NCBI RefSeq assembly: GCF_000259075.1
Contig: NZ_AJKI01000026.1
Location: 1 to 64,000 of the forward strand
Source: Marinilabilia salmonicolor JCM 21150
Lineage (GTDB): Bacteria > Bacteroidota > Bacteroidia > Bacteroidales > Marinilabiliaceae
Direction of reading: 5' to 3'
DNA length: 64,000 nt
Shown here: positions 23,888 to 34,200 of the stretch, one piece after another
How positions within the stretch are numbered: position 1 is the first letter of the stretch
How the letters are laid out: each line of letters starts with the position of its first letter
Made by a program: the position numbers and the translations under genes
The notes under the pieces: generated by a model
The model's input: the letters and a program-made list of their open reading frames with translations, nothing else
Told to the model about the DNA's origin: nothing
The model's database searches: none

Positions 23888-25924
23888 TTATTTCAATTTC
23901 GAGAAATGAACTGCCTGCCCTCCTCCTGCAGCCAAGTGCAGAGTAATGGACATCCCGGCAGCCACCTCTTTTTCTTCAATGCGTATATCCAGCGGATTAT
24001 CTTTGTAGTGGGCCTCAGCACCATCTTTGTAAGTAACAGCTTTGTATTTGGTATCCGGATCAAGAAAGTCAAGACTAACGGTCAATGATCGTTCCTGCTC
24101 ATTGGTAATGCTTCCCAAAAACCAATCTTCCGAATTACGATCCTGCCTGACAATGGTCACATATTCCCCAATCTCACCATTCAAGCCCCTTGTATCTTCC
24201 CAATCCACCGGAACATCCCTGATAAACTGGAATGCCGGCTGTTCCTCGTAATTCGCAGGCAAATCGGCAGCCATCTGCAAAGGACTGTAAATAACAACAT
24301 ACAAGGCCAATTGCTTAGCAAGCGTAGTATTTACCTGATTGTTAGGATTCTCCGGCAGTGCAATATTAAAGATACCGGGGGTAAAATCCATGGGGCCTCC
24401 CAGCAAGCGGGTAAAGGGCAGAATCGTCTCATGTTCGGGAGGATTCCCGCCATCAGGCCCCCAGGCATTGAACTCCATACCTCGAGAGCCTTCACGCGTC
24501 ATCATATTAGGATAGGTACGACGAATTCCGGTAGCTTTGATAGGCTCGTGCACATCGAGCATGATCTGATGCTTTGCAGCTGTTTCCAAAGCCTTGCGGT
24601 AATGACGTACCCCAAACTGACTATGATGCCACTCCTTGCTGTTCATCCCACGTGGGTTAACATAACCAGATTTGATATAATTGACACCATATTTTTCATA
24701 AAAAGCATAGGCATCCTCCATTTGAGCTTCATAATTCTCCACGGCGCAACCGGTTTCATGATGACCTACCAGCTCAACTCCTCTGCATGCTGCATAATCG
24801 GTAATCTCTTTAATGTCGAAATCGGGATAAGGAGTGGTAAAATTGAAACCGTTTCCATCATTCCACCAATCAGTATCCCAGCCCAGGTTCCAACCCTCTA
24901 CCAAAACTCCGCCAAAGTTATTTTCCGCCGCAAAATCAATGTATTTCTTCACATTTGCGGTTGTAGCACCATGATTAGGTCCCTGCCCCCACGTACTTTT
25001 ATTGATGTGCATCTCCCACCAGATCCCCACATATTTGGCCGGTTTAATCCACGAAACATCTTCCAGACAATTGGGTTCATTCAAATTCAGAATCATATAA
25101 GATTCAATCAAATCTCCAGAAGTTTCACCAATCTGAATAGTTCTCCAGGGCGTTGAGAATGGTGCTTCGGCATAAACCTTCACTCCATCAGACCAGGGTA
25201 CCAAATCGCACTCCAGTTTGTTGCTTCCCTTATGAAAAAGGGTCATGGAAGCATAATCGGTAAGTGCCGCTTCATGAACAGATATATACAAGTCATCACC
25301 GGCTTCAATGGTCAGAGGTGTATGCATCGTATCAGCCACTTCCTGGAGGCGACTTTTGTTGTAAAGATATTCATAACGATCGGGACGATATGCAGGTTGC
25401 CACCAGACATCATGATTGGCGGTAAAATTAAACTCCGTGAGCTCATCCATAATTTTAAACTCTTTCAGGCCTTCCTGCTCCGGAAAAACATACCGAAAAG
25501 CCACTCCGTCATCGAAAACCCTAAAAACAATGTCAAGCTTTTCCGGTCCCGATTCTTTCACCGAAAGATGAACGACCAACTCGTTGTATTCATTGAGAAT
25601 TTCACGTTTCTCGCCCCAGGGTTGCTCCCAGGTTTCAGAAAATGAGCTGGTCTCAAAACCATCAATGGTAAAATTACCGGCAAAATCGACCATTTCATCA
25701 AGACTGATTCCAAGTTGAGAGTTGTTAATCACAGGATTTCCATCGCGGAATACCGCATAACAGGCACTGTCGTTTTTCAAGTTAAAAACCAAAAACATAC
25801 GACCATCAGGAGAAGTAACCTCCCCTGAGTTTTGTGGCCCCGAACCACATCCCGAAATTAATAAAACAAGGATAAATGACACGGCAAAAAGAACCCGTTG
25901 CCCATGTTCAAAAGTTTTTTTCAT
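23888..25924 (-). CDS. GH97 glycoside hydrolase lipoprotein, SusB-like
   Basis: This 678-residue protein has a lipoprotein signal (FILVLLISGC), an N-terminal beta-sandwich (about 35-290), a barrel (about 295-570) with VGIWWEMHINKSTW, and the GH97 motif HEPIKATGxRRTYPNMMTREGxRGxE, then a C-terminal sandwich. GH97 enzymes are alpha-glucosidases (SusB, inverting) or alpha-galactosidases (retaining). The Glu in HEP fits the inverting alpha-glucosidase type, and the neighbouring GH13 and SusR-like gene support starch use. It is 42 bp after the GH13 gene on the same strand. Confidence 0.9.
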   Translation of the reverse strand: MKKTFEHGQRVLFAVSFILVLLISGCGSGPQNSGEVTSPDGRMFLVFNLKNDSACYAVFRDGNPVINNSQLGISLDEMVDFAGNFTIDGFETSSFSETWEQPWGEKREILNEYNELVVHLSVKESGPEKLDIVFRVFDDGVAFRYVFPEQEGLKEFKIMDELTEFNFTANHDVWWQPAYRPDRYEYLYNKSRLQEVADTMHTPLTIEAGDDLYISVHEAALTDYASMTLFHKGSNKLECDLVPWSDGVKVYAEAPFSTPWRTIQIGETSGDLIESYMILNLNEPNCLEDVSWIKPAKYVGIWWEMHINKSTWGQGPNHGATTANVKKYIDFAAENNFGGVLVEGWNLGWDTDWWNDGNGFNFTTPYPDFDIKEITDYAACRGVELVGHHETGCAVENYEAQMEDAYAFYEKYGVNYIKSGYVNPRGMNSKEWHHSQFGVRHYRKALETAAKHQIMLDVHEPIKATGIRRTYPNMMTREGSRGMEFNAWGPDGGNPPEHETILPFTRLLGGPMDFTPGIFNIALPENPNNQVNTTLAKQLALYVVIYSPLQMAADLPANYEEQPAFQFIRDVPVDWEDTRGLNGEIGEYVTIVRQDRNSEDWFLGSITNEQERSLTVSLDFLDPDTKYKAVTYKDGAEAHYKDNPLDIRIEEKEVAAGMSITLHLAAGGGQAVHFSKLK

Positions 25925-25966
25925 GATGTTGCTATTTTAGATCCATTGTATGTAAAAGGAAATCGA

Positions 25967-27355
25967 TTACTTCCTCAAAATCAAACACTCATAAGGAGCC
26001 AATTCCACATTACTCCCAAATCTTGTCGCGGTTTCTGTAAAGGCATTCTGCCAAACAGATTCCTGAAATAATTCCGGGATTTCATAAGATACCGCTTGAT
26101 TCCGGACATTCACCAAAACAAAAACAGACTCCTCATCCACAGTTTTTTCAAATGCCATAACATCGGTGGAGTTGTAATTGGTCAAATCACCATGTCGCAA
26201 TGCGGAACTCTCCTGACGAAAGTTTAATACCTGCTCATATTCTACCTTGTAAGCTGCATTAATGCCCCAGTCAATTTTATTGGCATTGCCTTCAAAAAAA
26301 GAGAGCTGCTCGGGAAAACCAACCTCCTGCCCGCTGTAAATCAGAGGTACACCGCCCATATAAGCAGTAATAACAAAGGCTGCCATAGCTCCATCCTCAT
26401 TCTCAAACTGATCTATGGGAGTAGTTTCCCAGGCGTTTTGATCATGATTGGAAGTCCATCGAAGCACATGCTTTCCGGTTGAAAGTCCACGATATTCTTC
26501 TTCATGGGCTTCCACAATAGCAACAGTGGATTCCCCTTCACTAAAGGTCTCTTTCAATCCGGTATAAAAACGCCATCCGAACATCATGTCGAAACCTTGT
26601 GATAACAATTCTTTGCGCTCCGACTCAGCAAACATAATGATGTCCCGATTCGGGATGCTGCGTAGCGTATCAATAGCCTGCTTCCAGAAATCATCCGGGA
26701 CCCCGTGGGCATAATCGCACCGAAAACCATCCACATTTGCCTCAAGAACCCAATATTTCATTGCACTGATCATTTCAGAACGCATATTGTTATTATTGAA
26801 ATTTAGCTCAGCCACATCTTCCCATCCGGTGCCGGGAGGAATAATAATATTCCCGTTATCATCCGTCACATACCAGGAAGGATTCTCATCAATCCATTGA
26901 TGGTCCCAGGCAGTATGATTGGCTACCCAGTCAAGAATTACCGCCATATTGCGCTGATGTGCTCCGTCAACCAGCTCTCTCAAATCGGCAAGAGTTCCAT
27001 AATCCTCATGAATATCTATATTATCCTTTACAGCATAGGGTGAGCCTACACTCTTCTCATCCCCAGTTGGATAAATGGGCATAAGCCAAACCACATTGAT
27101 GCCCAGCTTTTTGAGGGAATCCAGTTTTTCTGTCACCCCACTAAGGTTTCCTGTCTGGCTAAAAGCCCTCAGGTTCACCTCATACATGGCAATATCGGGG
27201 GTTTCAGGGATGTTTTCGAAAGGAGTTCCGTATTGGACGGGTTGAGGGACTTCTGTTTCAGTAGGCTTTGGTCTTTCATGTGTATCATTTTCACATGCGG
27301 ACGCAATAAATGAAATCAGAAGAAACTGAATTAGAATAGTTGACTTTTTTTTCAT
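25967..27355 (-). CDS. GH13 alpha-amylase-family lipoprotein
   Basis: This 462-residue protein has a lipoprotein signal (LLISFIASAC) and a GH13 barrel with the four conserved regions: LDWVANHT, GFRCDYAHG (nucleophile Asp), FAESE (acid/base Glu) and TSNHDQN (stabilising Asp). A short C-terminal beta domain follows. It would cut alpha-1,4-glucans outside the cytoplasm. Lipidation suggests surface or periplasmic anchoring as in SusG. It is upstream of GH97 in a two-gene operon and downstream of the DUF6377 regulator. No SusC/SusD genes accompany it here. Confidence 0.9.
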   Translation of the reverse strand: MKKKSTILIQFLLISFIASACENDTHERPKPTETEVPQPVQYGTPFENIPETPDIAMYEVNLRAFSQTGNLSGVTEKLDSLKKLGINVVWLMPIYPTGDEKSVGSPYAVKDNIDIHEDYGTLADLRELVDGAHQRNMAVILDWVANHTAWDHQWIDENPSWYVTDDNGNIIIPPGTGWEDVAELNFNNNNMRSEMISAMKYWVLEANVDGFRCDYAHGVPDDFWKQAIDTLRSIPNRDIIMFAESERKELLSQGFDMMFGWRFYTGLKETFSEGESTVAIVEAHEEEYRGLSTGKHVLRWTSNHDQNAWETTPIDQFENEDGAMAAFVITAYMGGVPLIYSGQEVGFPEQLSFFEGNANKIDWGINAAYKVEYEQVLNFRQESSALRHGDLTNYNSTDVMAFEKTVDEESVFVLVNVRNQAVSYEIPELFQESVWQNAFTETATRFGSNVELAPYECLILRK

Positions 27356-27628
27356 TTGATTAAAATTGGATTCAACAAAATGGTTGCATAAACCAGATTT
27401 ATTTCAGCAAAGCAAATGTGCTAAAGGAAAGAATGACAATCAAAAAATATAAGGAGAATATAACAAGTTCACGGCCCCTCAAACACAACAAACATCTGAC
27501 CATATGGAGATTAACATTTACCCAACCAGGAAAAACAAGCTAAAAAATATAATGGAATTTCGCAGTATTTCTTGAGGTTTTGACACACTAATTAACAAAA
27601 AAGGAGGATGTCTGATTAATTTTCGGAG

Positions 27629-29236
27629 TCAGATTGATTGAATTTTCAGAATCTCTTTTTCAAAATCCTCATTAAGGACTATGGATTTATTCTTGATTCT
27701 GGTTTTGTAGGTATTGATGGTATTGACGGTGTAGTTGAGGATATGGGCCATCTTATCTGTGTCAGATATTCCCAAACGTATCAATGCAAAAATGCGCATA
27801 TCTGTATTAAGGTGCTTACTGCTCTCAGGCAACTCACGGTCTTCCTCCTTGAAAAGAGTATTGAACCGGGCAATAAAATCAGGAAAAATATTCAGAAAAC
27901 CGGCATCGAAATCACGGAAAAGCGCTTCTCGTTCCCGCTTGATATCCGAACGGGTAATGATGGACCCAATTTGCTGAACTTTATTCAAAGCCAGCTTATT
28001 GTCTATTGCCTGTCTGTATTTGTCCAGTTTTTCTATAAGGTCGGAATTGGTTTTGAAGAAAAAGGCAATATACTCTTCCTTAATAAGATTCACTTCCCGC
28101 AACTGGACATTGGTTTCAGAAAGTGCACGGTTGGAAAGATGCAGTTTGTCTTTAACTCTTTTGATTTTTCTGTATTGACGCATCAACAAAATCAGCGTCA
28201 AAATAATTAGAAAAGACAACACAGAAAGCGCCAATGCAAAATTTTGAATTCTGGATTTCTGCTTTTCAATCAGATCCAGTTTTGCAGCTTCCACAAGCGG
28301 TTGTATCTGGGAAATTTGTAATTCGCGCTGTATGGCACCATAACCACGGGCATCCTCAATCGCCACATTCAGGTAGTGGCTTGCTTTCTGAATTTCGCCC
28401 TGATCAAACAGCCGGTTAGCAATGATGCGAAGTGCCACCGTCTCCTTATTGGCGAGCTTAATATCACTGATAGCTGCCTTTAGCAGCCACTCCAGCTCCT
28501 TTTGCGGTTGCCCCAACTGTCGAAAAACGAAAGCAAAAGTAGAAGCATCAACAGCATATTGCCGGCCTCCCACTTCAAAATTGGTGAACAAATCATGAAA
28601 AACTTCTTCGGCTTCCTGGTATTCCAATCGCCAGATGAATCTTAATCCCCTGAGTGAGTACCAGATCCTGGATTCCTTTCTTGCCCAATAAACTGCAGAA
28701 TCGAGATGAGCAGTTACCAACTGACCGAACTTTTCGGAATAAAAAGGACGTTGGTAATAATTACTCATATCTATGTACAACCGGGCATTCATATAATGAT
28801 ACTTTGCACGCAAGCTATCGCTCAGGTCAGGTAAAGAGATCTTCTCCAGAGAATCTTTAACCACAGCAAAAAGTCCGGAGGCCAGAAGTGTTTCGTTCAT
28901 TCGTAATTGGGCACGGGCAATCATATCTTTCTGGCCTGACCTGTTGGCAATTTCAAGCAATTGCCGCGAATAAAGCAGGGCCGAATCATAATTAAAAGTA
29001 AAATAAGCCTGATGCAATTGCTCTGTCACCGAAAACCGCTCTTCCATGGAGCCTGTTTTCACTGTCCTCAGCTGATTTGAAAGGTTTTCAATTTCGTCTT
29101 TTTTATCCTTCTCAAACTCGTGTTTTCTTTCGATTACCTCATCCAGCGCATGAAAAAGAGAATCGATTTCAGGTCGAGCAAAAACCGAAAACGAGATCAT
29201 TAAAAAGAGAAAAATGAGGAAACAATATTTCATCAA
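27629..29236 (-). CDS. DUF6377 membrane regulator, SusR-like
   Basis: This 535-residue protein has an N-terminal signal or anchor (residues 1-20), a helical TPR-like periplasmic region (about 30-320), one membrane helix (about 330-352, FALALSVLSFLIILTLILLM), a coiled coil (355-400) and a C-terminal helix-turn-helix near ISDTDKMAHILNYTVNTINTYKTRIKNK. This is the layout of DUF6377 and SusR-like regulators that control starch operons in Bacteroidota. It lies just upstream of the GH13 and GH97 genes in the same direction, so maltose or starch sensing is likely. Ligand inferred from context. Confidence 0.82.
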   Translation of the reverse strand: MMKYCFLIFLFLMISFSVFARPEIDSLFHALDEVIERKHEFEKDKKDEIENLSNQLRTVKTGSMEERFSVTEQLHQAYFTFNYDSALLYSRQLLEIANRSGQKDMIARAQLRMNETLLASGLFAVVKDSLEKISLPDLSDSLRAKYHYMNARLYIDMSNYYQRPFYSEKFGQLVTAHLDSAVYWARKESRIWYSLRGLRFIWRLEYQEAEEVFHDLFTNFEVGGRQYAVDASTFAFVFRQLGQPQKELEWLLKAAISDIKLANKETVALRIIANRLFDQGEIQKASHYLNVAIEDARGYGAIQRELQISQIQPLVEAAKLDLIEKQKSRIQNFALALSVLSFLIILTLILLMRQYRKIKRVKDKLHLSNRALSETNVQLREVNLIKEEYIAFFFKTNSDLIEKLDKYRQAIDNKLALNKVQQIGSIITRSDIKREREALFRDFDAGFLNIFPDFIARFNTLFKEEDRELPESSKHLNTDMRIFALIRLGISDTDKMAHILNYTVNTINTYKTRIKNKSIVLNEDFEKEILKIQSI

Positions 29237-29272
29237 AACAACAAATACAGATTTAACTATAACCCTCCAAAA

Positions 29273-29989
29273 CTAAAGAGCATCCGCCACATACAAATAC
29301 AAAACACTTATAAGTATTGCCAGTCCAAAACTAATAAAAGTTCCAATAATCATATACTCTGTAAGCTTCCGGTCCTTGGCCCGGGAGAGGTCACTGAACC
29401 TGAAAATAGATTTGGCAGCTATAAGAAAACCAATAGCCTGCCACTGATGTAGCAGTATAAATCCGAAAATAAACAACCGCTCCAACATCCCAATGTATTT
29501 CCCTGCGTTCTTTAAAGATTCATCATTTTCCAGTGATTGCACATTCCAGCGACTCATCATCTGTTTGATGATGACAGAGGATACGGAAGTAAGCGCAAGA
29601 AAAGTAGCGATAAACAGCAATATGCCGGGAGAAATCAGTGTATTCCAATCAATATTGAAAGAATTATAAAACCCGACCAATAGAAAAATTACAATCAGAT
29701 GTGCCATTTGGTCGATTGCAAATAGAAAACGCGGATTCAATCGCCCATTCAGAAATAGTTTTACCAGATCGAAAATAAAATGACTTAAGGTATACACCAA
29801 AAACAGAAGCCAATAGCTCCAGTCAAATTGAAAAACAACCAATAAAAGCAGCACATGAATCCCGATATGGTAATACAAGAAGGGAGACTTTTGCTGTTTT
29901 TTGTTTTTGGCAGCCACCCAACTGTCGGGTTGCAGTGCAAAATCAGCCAAAAAATGGACAATCAATAGCTTCAGGGCCAGGGTTATCAT
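29273..29989 (-). CDS. DUF3307 membrane protein
   Basis: This 238-residue protein has about seven hydrophobic helices and the DUF3307 N-terminal pattern HFLADFALQPDSWVAAKN. Its function is unknown. It overlaps the SatD-like gene by 4 bp (coupled translation), a pairing seen widely in bacteria, so the two act together. Reads toward the DUF6377 gene (36-bp gap) and could be cotranscribed with it. Confidence 0.85.
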   Translation of the reverse strand: MITLALKLLIVHFLADFALQPDSWVAAKNKKQQKSPFLYYHIGIHVLLLLVVFQFDWSYWLLFLVYTLSHFIFDLVKLFLNGRLNPRFLFAIDQMAHLIVIFLLVGFYNSFNIDWNTLISPGILLFIATFLALTSVSSVIIKQMMSRWNVQSLENDESLKNAGKYIGMLERLFIFGFILLHQWQAIGFLIAAKSIFRFSDLSRAKDRKLTEYMIIGTFISFGLAILISVLYLYVADAL

Positions 29990-30585
29990 AAGCAGGATAT
30001 TTGTTCACGATAATATTCTTCAAGCAGCATCATTTCATCCCAACCGCCCCTTTTAAGGGCATCACTAATGCTGCTTTGGGATCTTTCGAGTAAGACCGCC
30101 AGTTCTTGTTGGTTTTTCTCCGGATGTTCTATTCTGGAACTTATAACCCGTCCGACCGCTGCGCTCCAATCGTTTACGGTCAGTAAAGCCAGACCAAGCA
30201 TAATATTCAAAGCTTTATCCAAAGAGCCATCCATTGTTCTTAAACCCAATGTCTGCTTCTTCAGGGATTCAAAACAACCGCCCGAAAACACAAAAACCTC
30301 TCCATTTGATTCTGTGATTTTCACCGCCTGATGTTTTACTGTCCCAACACCAATACCCATACGAACATCCAGTGAAGCTGCAGCCCGCATCACTGCCTTG
30401 ATGTGAAAAGCAGCAAGCATTGCCGTATCAGCATCAAGCATCAACTGAAAACTATCACCCCTGAAAATCTCCCAATCCCCAGGCGTTTCCCCGTAAAGAG
30501 AAAGAACGGATTTTAATGAATCAACCCATTCAAAACTCTTACTTTTCCTGGAGCCAATAACATCGCCTGTGATAACAGCCTTCAT
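29986..30585 (-). CDS. SatD-family protein
   Basis: This 199-residue protein has the SatD N-terminus AVITGDVIGSRK, a central GIGVGTVK segment and a C-terminal helix-turn-helix-like stretch (QQELAVLLERSQSSISDALKRGGW). SatD was named from a Streptococcus acid-tolerance operon; its biochemical role is not known. The C-terminal part suggests DNA binding. It is translationally coupled with the DUF3307 membrane protein. Confidence 0.82.
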   Translation of the reverse strand: MKAVITGDVIGSRKSKSFEWVDSLKSVLSLYGETPGDWEIFRGDSFQLMLDADTAMLAAFHIKAVMRAAASLDVRMGIGVGTVKHQAVKITESNGEVFVFSGGCFESLKKQTLGLRTMDGSLDKALNIMLGLALLTVNDWSAAVGRVISSRIEHPEKNQQELAVLLERSQSSISDALKRGGWDEMMLLEEYYREQISCL

Positions 30586-30626
30586 TCGCTTGAAACTTTG
30601 TATTTATCTGATAGAAAAACTAATTA

Positions 30627-30823
30627 GTGTTTGTCTATAAAGTCTAACTTCTGCGTTGTTGCTCAAAATCTAAATCCTCATCCCGATTGTGCTTTTTGTT
30701 GGTTTTTTGTTTAAAAAACCTTACAAAAGCTACTTCGGGACTGCGGTTTAGATTTTTCACACGCCTTGAATTTGAACTTTCTAGTTCAAACACGGGAAAA
30801 ACGCTTAGTTTATGGACGGGCAC
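30627..30823. repeat. Family 1 palindromic element, copy 5
   Basis: This 197-bp element runs from GTGTTTGTCTATAAAG to TTATGGACGGGCAC with TAATTA on both sides (30621-30626, 30824-30829). Subtype B interior, carrying a 60-bp hairpin module (30681-30740, TCCCGA to TCGGGA) that is also in the 53923 copy. Confidence 0.85.
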
Positions 30824-30829
30824 TAATTA

Positions 30830-31238
30830 AAAATTTAAGAACGAATAAAACCGCTTCGCTCTCACATAATATTTTTTAAACATATTCTATGGTGATATTT
30901 ATGCTTAAAAAATATCATACTTGTTTCATTCGCTTTAAATTTTATAATCGAGTCTGCTGATTTGAGCAGTATCTCTATTTACGGTTAAAATCAAAGATAA
31001 AACAAATAAATAAGATTGTCAAAAATATAGACTATTAAGTCGATATGACTATTTATCGACTAAATTATCGATATTCTTGATTATCGTAGGAATTATAGAT
31101 ATTTCTTGATATTGGATCATACTATTTTGACCTGCCTTATACATAAGACAGGCAAGAGAATAGTCGCACAATCACTTTAATGAACAAAAACCAGGAAATT
31201 GTGCAAAGTCCAATCTGGCATAGCCGAAAACAAAGTAC
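30830..31238. other. AT-rich stretch with palindromes, no gene seen
   Basis: No ORF or RNA gene was recognised. It holds AGTCGATA/TATCGACT (31038-31061) and a longer imperfect hairpin (31121-31164, ACTATT..CTGCCTTAT against its near complement). The second lies 75 bases after the end of the hybrid two-component gene and lacks a clear T-run. Confidence 0.4.
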
Positions 31239-34200
31239 CTATTCCAGATATTCACTTGGTGTCTTCTTAAAAAACTTCTTAAACACACGGCTAAAATACT
31301 TGGGATCGTTAAACCCGACACTGTAAGCCACCTCACTCACCGACATCTCTTTAGACAAGATGAGCGGACGAGCTTTCTTCAGTCTGTAAATGGCAATAAA
31401 GTCGTTGGGCGACAAGTCCACCAAAGCTTTAAGTTTCTTGTAAAGCAATGATCGACTCACAAACATACTGTCTGAAAACATCTCTACGCTAAAATCCGGA
31501 TTGCTGTAGGACTGTTCCAGCACATCGTATGCTTTGGACAAAAACTTATCATCCAGAGACTCGCTTTCCTGATTTACCTGGGGGATATCTGCCCGGGCAG
31601 TAAAAAGACTTCTGATTTTTCGACGTGTCTCAATGACATTGTGAACTTTCGCCTTCAGAATATCCAGATTGAAAGGTTTGGAAATATAGTCATCAGCTCC
31701 AAACTGTAACCCCTGTAACTGATCTTCAAGCAATGCCTTTGCCGACAACATGATAACCGGAACATGACTTGTATAGAGATTATTTTTTATCTGACGACAC
31801 ATCTCAATACCATCCATTTCGGGCATCATCACATCCGAAATAATCAAATCAGGTGGATTCTTACGAGCCATATCGTAACCGATTTTCCCATTTTCAGCTA
31901 CCTGCACATGATACGGACCACTCAACGAGTTGGCAATAAATAATGCGAGTTCTTTGTTGTCTTCTACAATCAGTACAGTAACCTCATCGGTATTTCCGTC
32001 TTCATTCAAGCCCAGAAAAACCTCCTCCTCTTTAATATTATCCAGAACGACCTGTACCTTATTGTTGATTTCAGCAGAGTCATACGTTGGCAGTTCATTC
32101 ACCTCAGCACCGGGAAAATCTTCCTTCCTGAAAGGTATCGTCACGATAAAACGACTTCCCTGAACACCGTTTCGGGCTACAACAATGGAGCCATTCATAA
32201 CGTCCACCAGATCTTTGGTCAAAGCCAAACCGATGCCGGTACCTTTTGTAAGGTTATCACCGGTTGTACGATAGAACCTTTTAAAGATATTCTCCATTTG
32301 CTCTTCTTTAATTCCAACCCCGGTATCGGTCACTTCAATAGAAAGGGAAGGCTTCTGATTTTCCGAATGTTGTTCCGTTACCTTCAAGTTTATCTCTCCA
32401 CCCTCAGGAGTATATTTAAAAGCATTGGACAAAAGATTGTACAGAATATTCTCAAGCTTCTCATCATCATACCAATAACTGTCACCTTTAAGTTCCACAT
32501 TCTTTATATAAATAATATTCTTTTGTCTGGCGAGCACATCATAGGCATGAAATACTTCAGAAATAAAAGATGAAAGATTACTATTGGTTATTCTCACCGA
32601 AAGATTTCCAGTCTCAATCTTTCTGAACATCAACAGCTGGTCAATCAACAGATTCAGTCTGCGAGCATTACGTTGAACCGATGTCAATAACTCGTGGGCC
32701 ATCCCGGGAAGGTGCATCTCTTTCAGCAAACGCTCTACGGGGGAAATGATAAGGGTTAACGGAGTCCTGAATTCATGAGAGATATTGGTAAAAAACCGCA
32801 ATCGGCTTTGATTAATACTCTCAATCTCCTCATTGAGCTGAAGCAACTTATCACGCTGCAGAAGAATTTCCCTGTTTTTCTCCTCCAGTTGAAGTTTCTG
32901 ACCTTCCACCTCATCACTTTTCCTCTGCAGGTCGGTATTTGTCGCTTTAAGCTCTTCGGCCTGATGCCTCATGTGCTCATTCTGTTCAGCTATCTTTTCA
33001 GTCCTTGCGCGTACAGTTCGTTCAAGTGTCTCCTTTTCAAGTACCAAGCGTTTAGTATGGTGCCTGATGTACAAAATAGTCCCTGCAATCACTGCAATGG
33101 TTAGTAAAACAAGGAACCATGTAGTTTGCCAGAAAGGTGGCCGAATAACTATTCGCATGGAGGTTACCTCATCGCTCCAACGGCCGTCGCTATTACTGGC
33201 CTTTACTTTAAACAGATAAGTACCTCCTTTCAAATTAGTATAGGAAGCGGATCGCTGATTAGAACTTACCTCCACCCAGTCGCGGTCAACCCCTTCCAGC
33301 TGATAAGCATATTTTATCTTTCGGGTGAGAAAGTAATCCAATGCTGTAAACTCAAGTGAAAACACATTGTCTTTGTACGAGAGCGAAATTTCCTCAACAT
33401 CCTGAACGGGATTTTTAAGAACAACTTTACCATTCCTTTTATCCCCCACTTCAACTTCAGAATTAAAAATCTTCAGCGAGGAGATGGTAACCTCCGGCTC
33501 ATGCGGATAAACAGGAAAACCGGAAGGGAAGAAATGATTCACTCCATTGATACTTCCAAAAAACAACTCTCCTTCATCAGACTTAAAAGAAGCAGACCAG
33601 TAAAACTGATCACTCAGTAAACCATCATCGGCAAAATAATTATCAATCTGCCCGGTTTTACTGTTTATCCTTGAAAGTCCATAGTCTGTACTTACCCAGA
33701 TAAATCCGGCCACATCTTCCTGAATTGCATAGATTACATTGTTGCTTAACCCATCAGATTTATTGTATTGCCTGAAGGTGTACCCGGTATCGGCAGTAAC
33801 CTCTACCAGTCCATCTCCATAAGTACCAATCCATATATTCCCATCCATATCCTGAGCAAGCGAAGTAATATAGTTGCCCGGAAAACCCTCGGTATTATTG
33901 CTTTTGAATACCCGAAGCTGATTGGATGTACAAATTGCTTTAAACGGAAGCTCAAGTGCATTAACAGGGAATTTAAACAATCCATTACGGGTTCCTATCC
34001 AAAGATTATTTTTGTCATCTTTCATCAAACAACCAATTTCACTGATCTGAACAAGAGCATTTTCATCCTGGTTTATATCGATAAAAGTCTCCGTGCTAAG
34101 ATTAAGAATCGCCAGCCCGCCTTCCGTACCAACAAACAAATATCCCCTGGTATCGTAAAGCAACGATGAAATGAAAGCATTCTGATAATTTGTTTCAGGA

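Noticed and set aside
24311-25156. 281-residue plus-strand ORF
   Set aside because: Antisense shadow of the GH97 gene.
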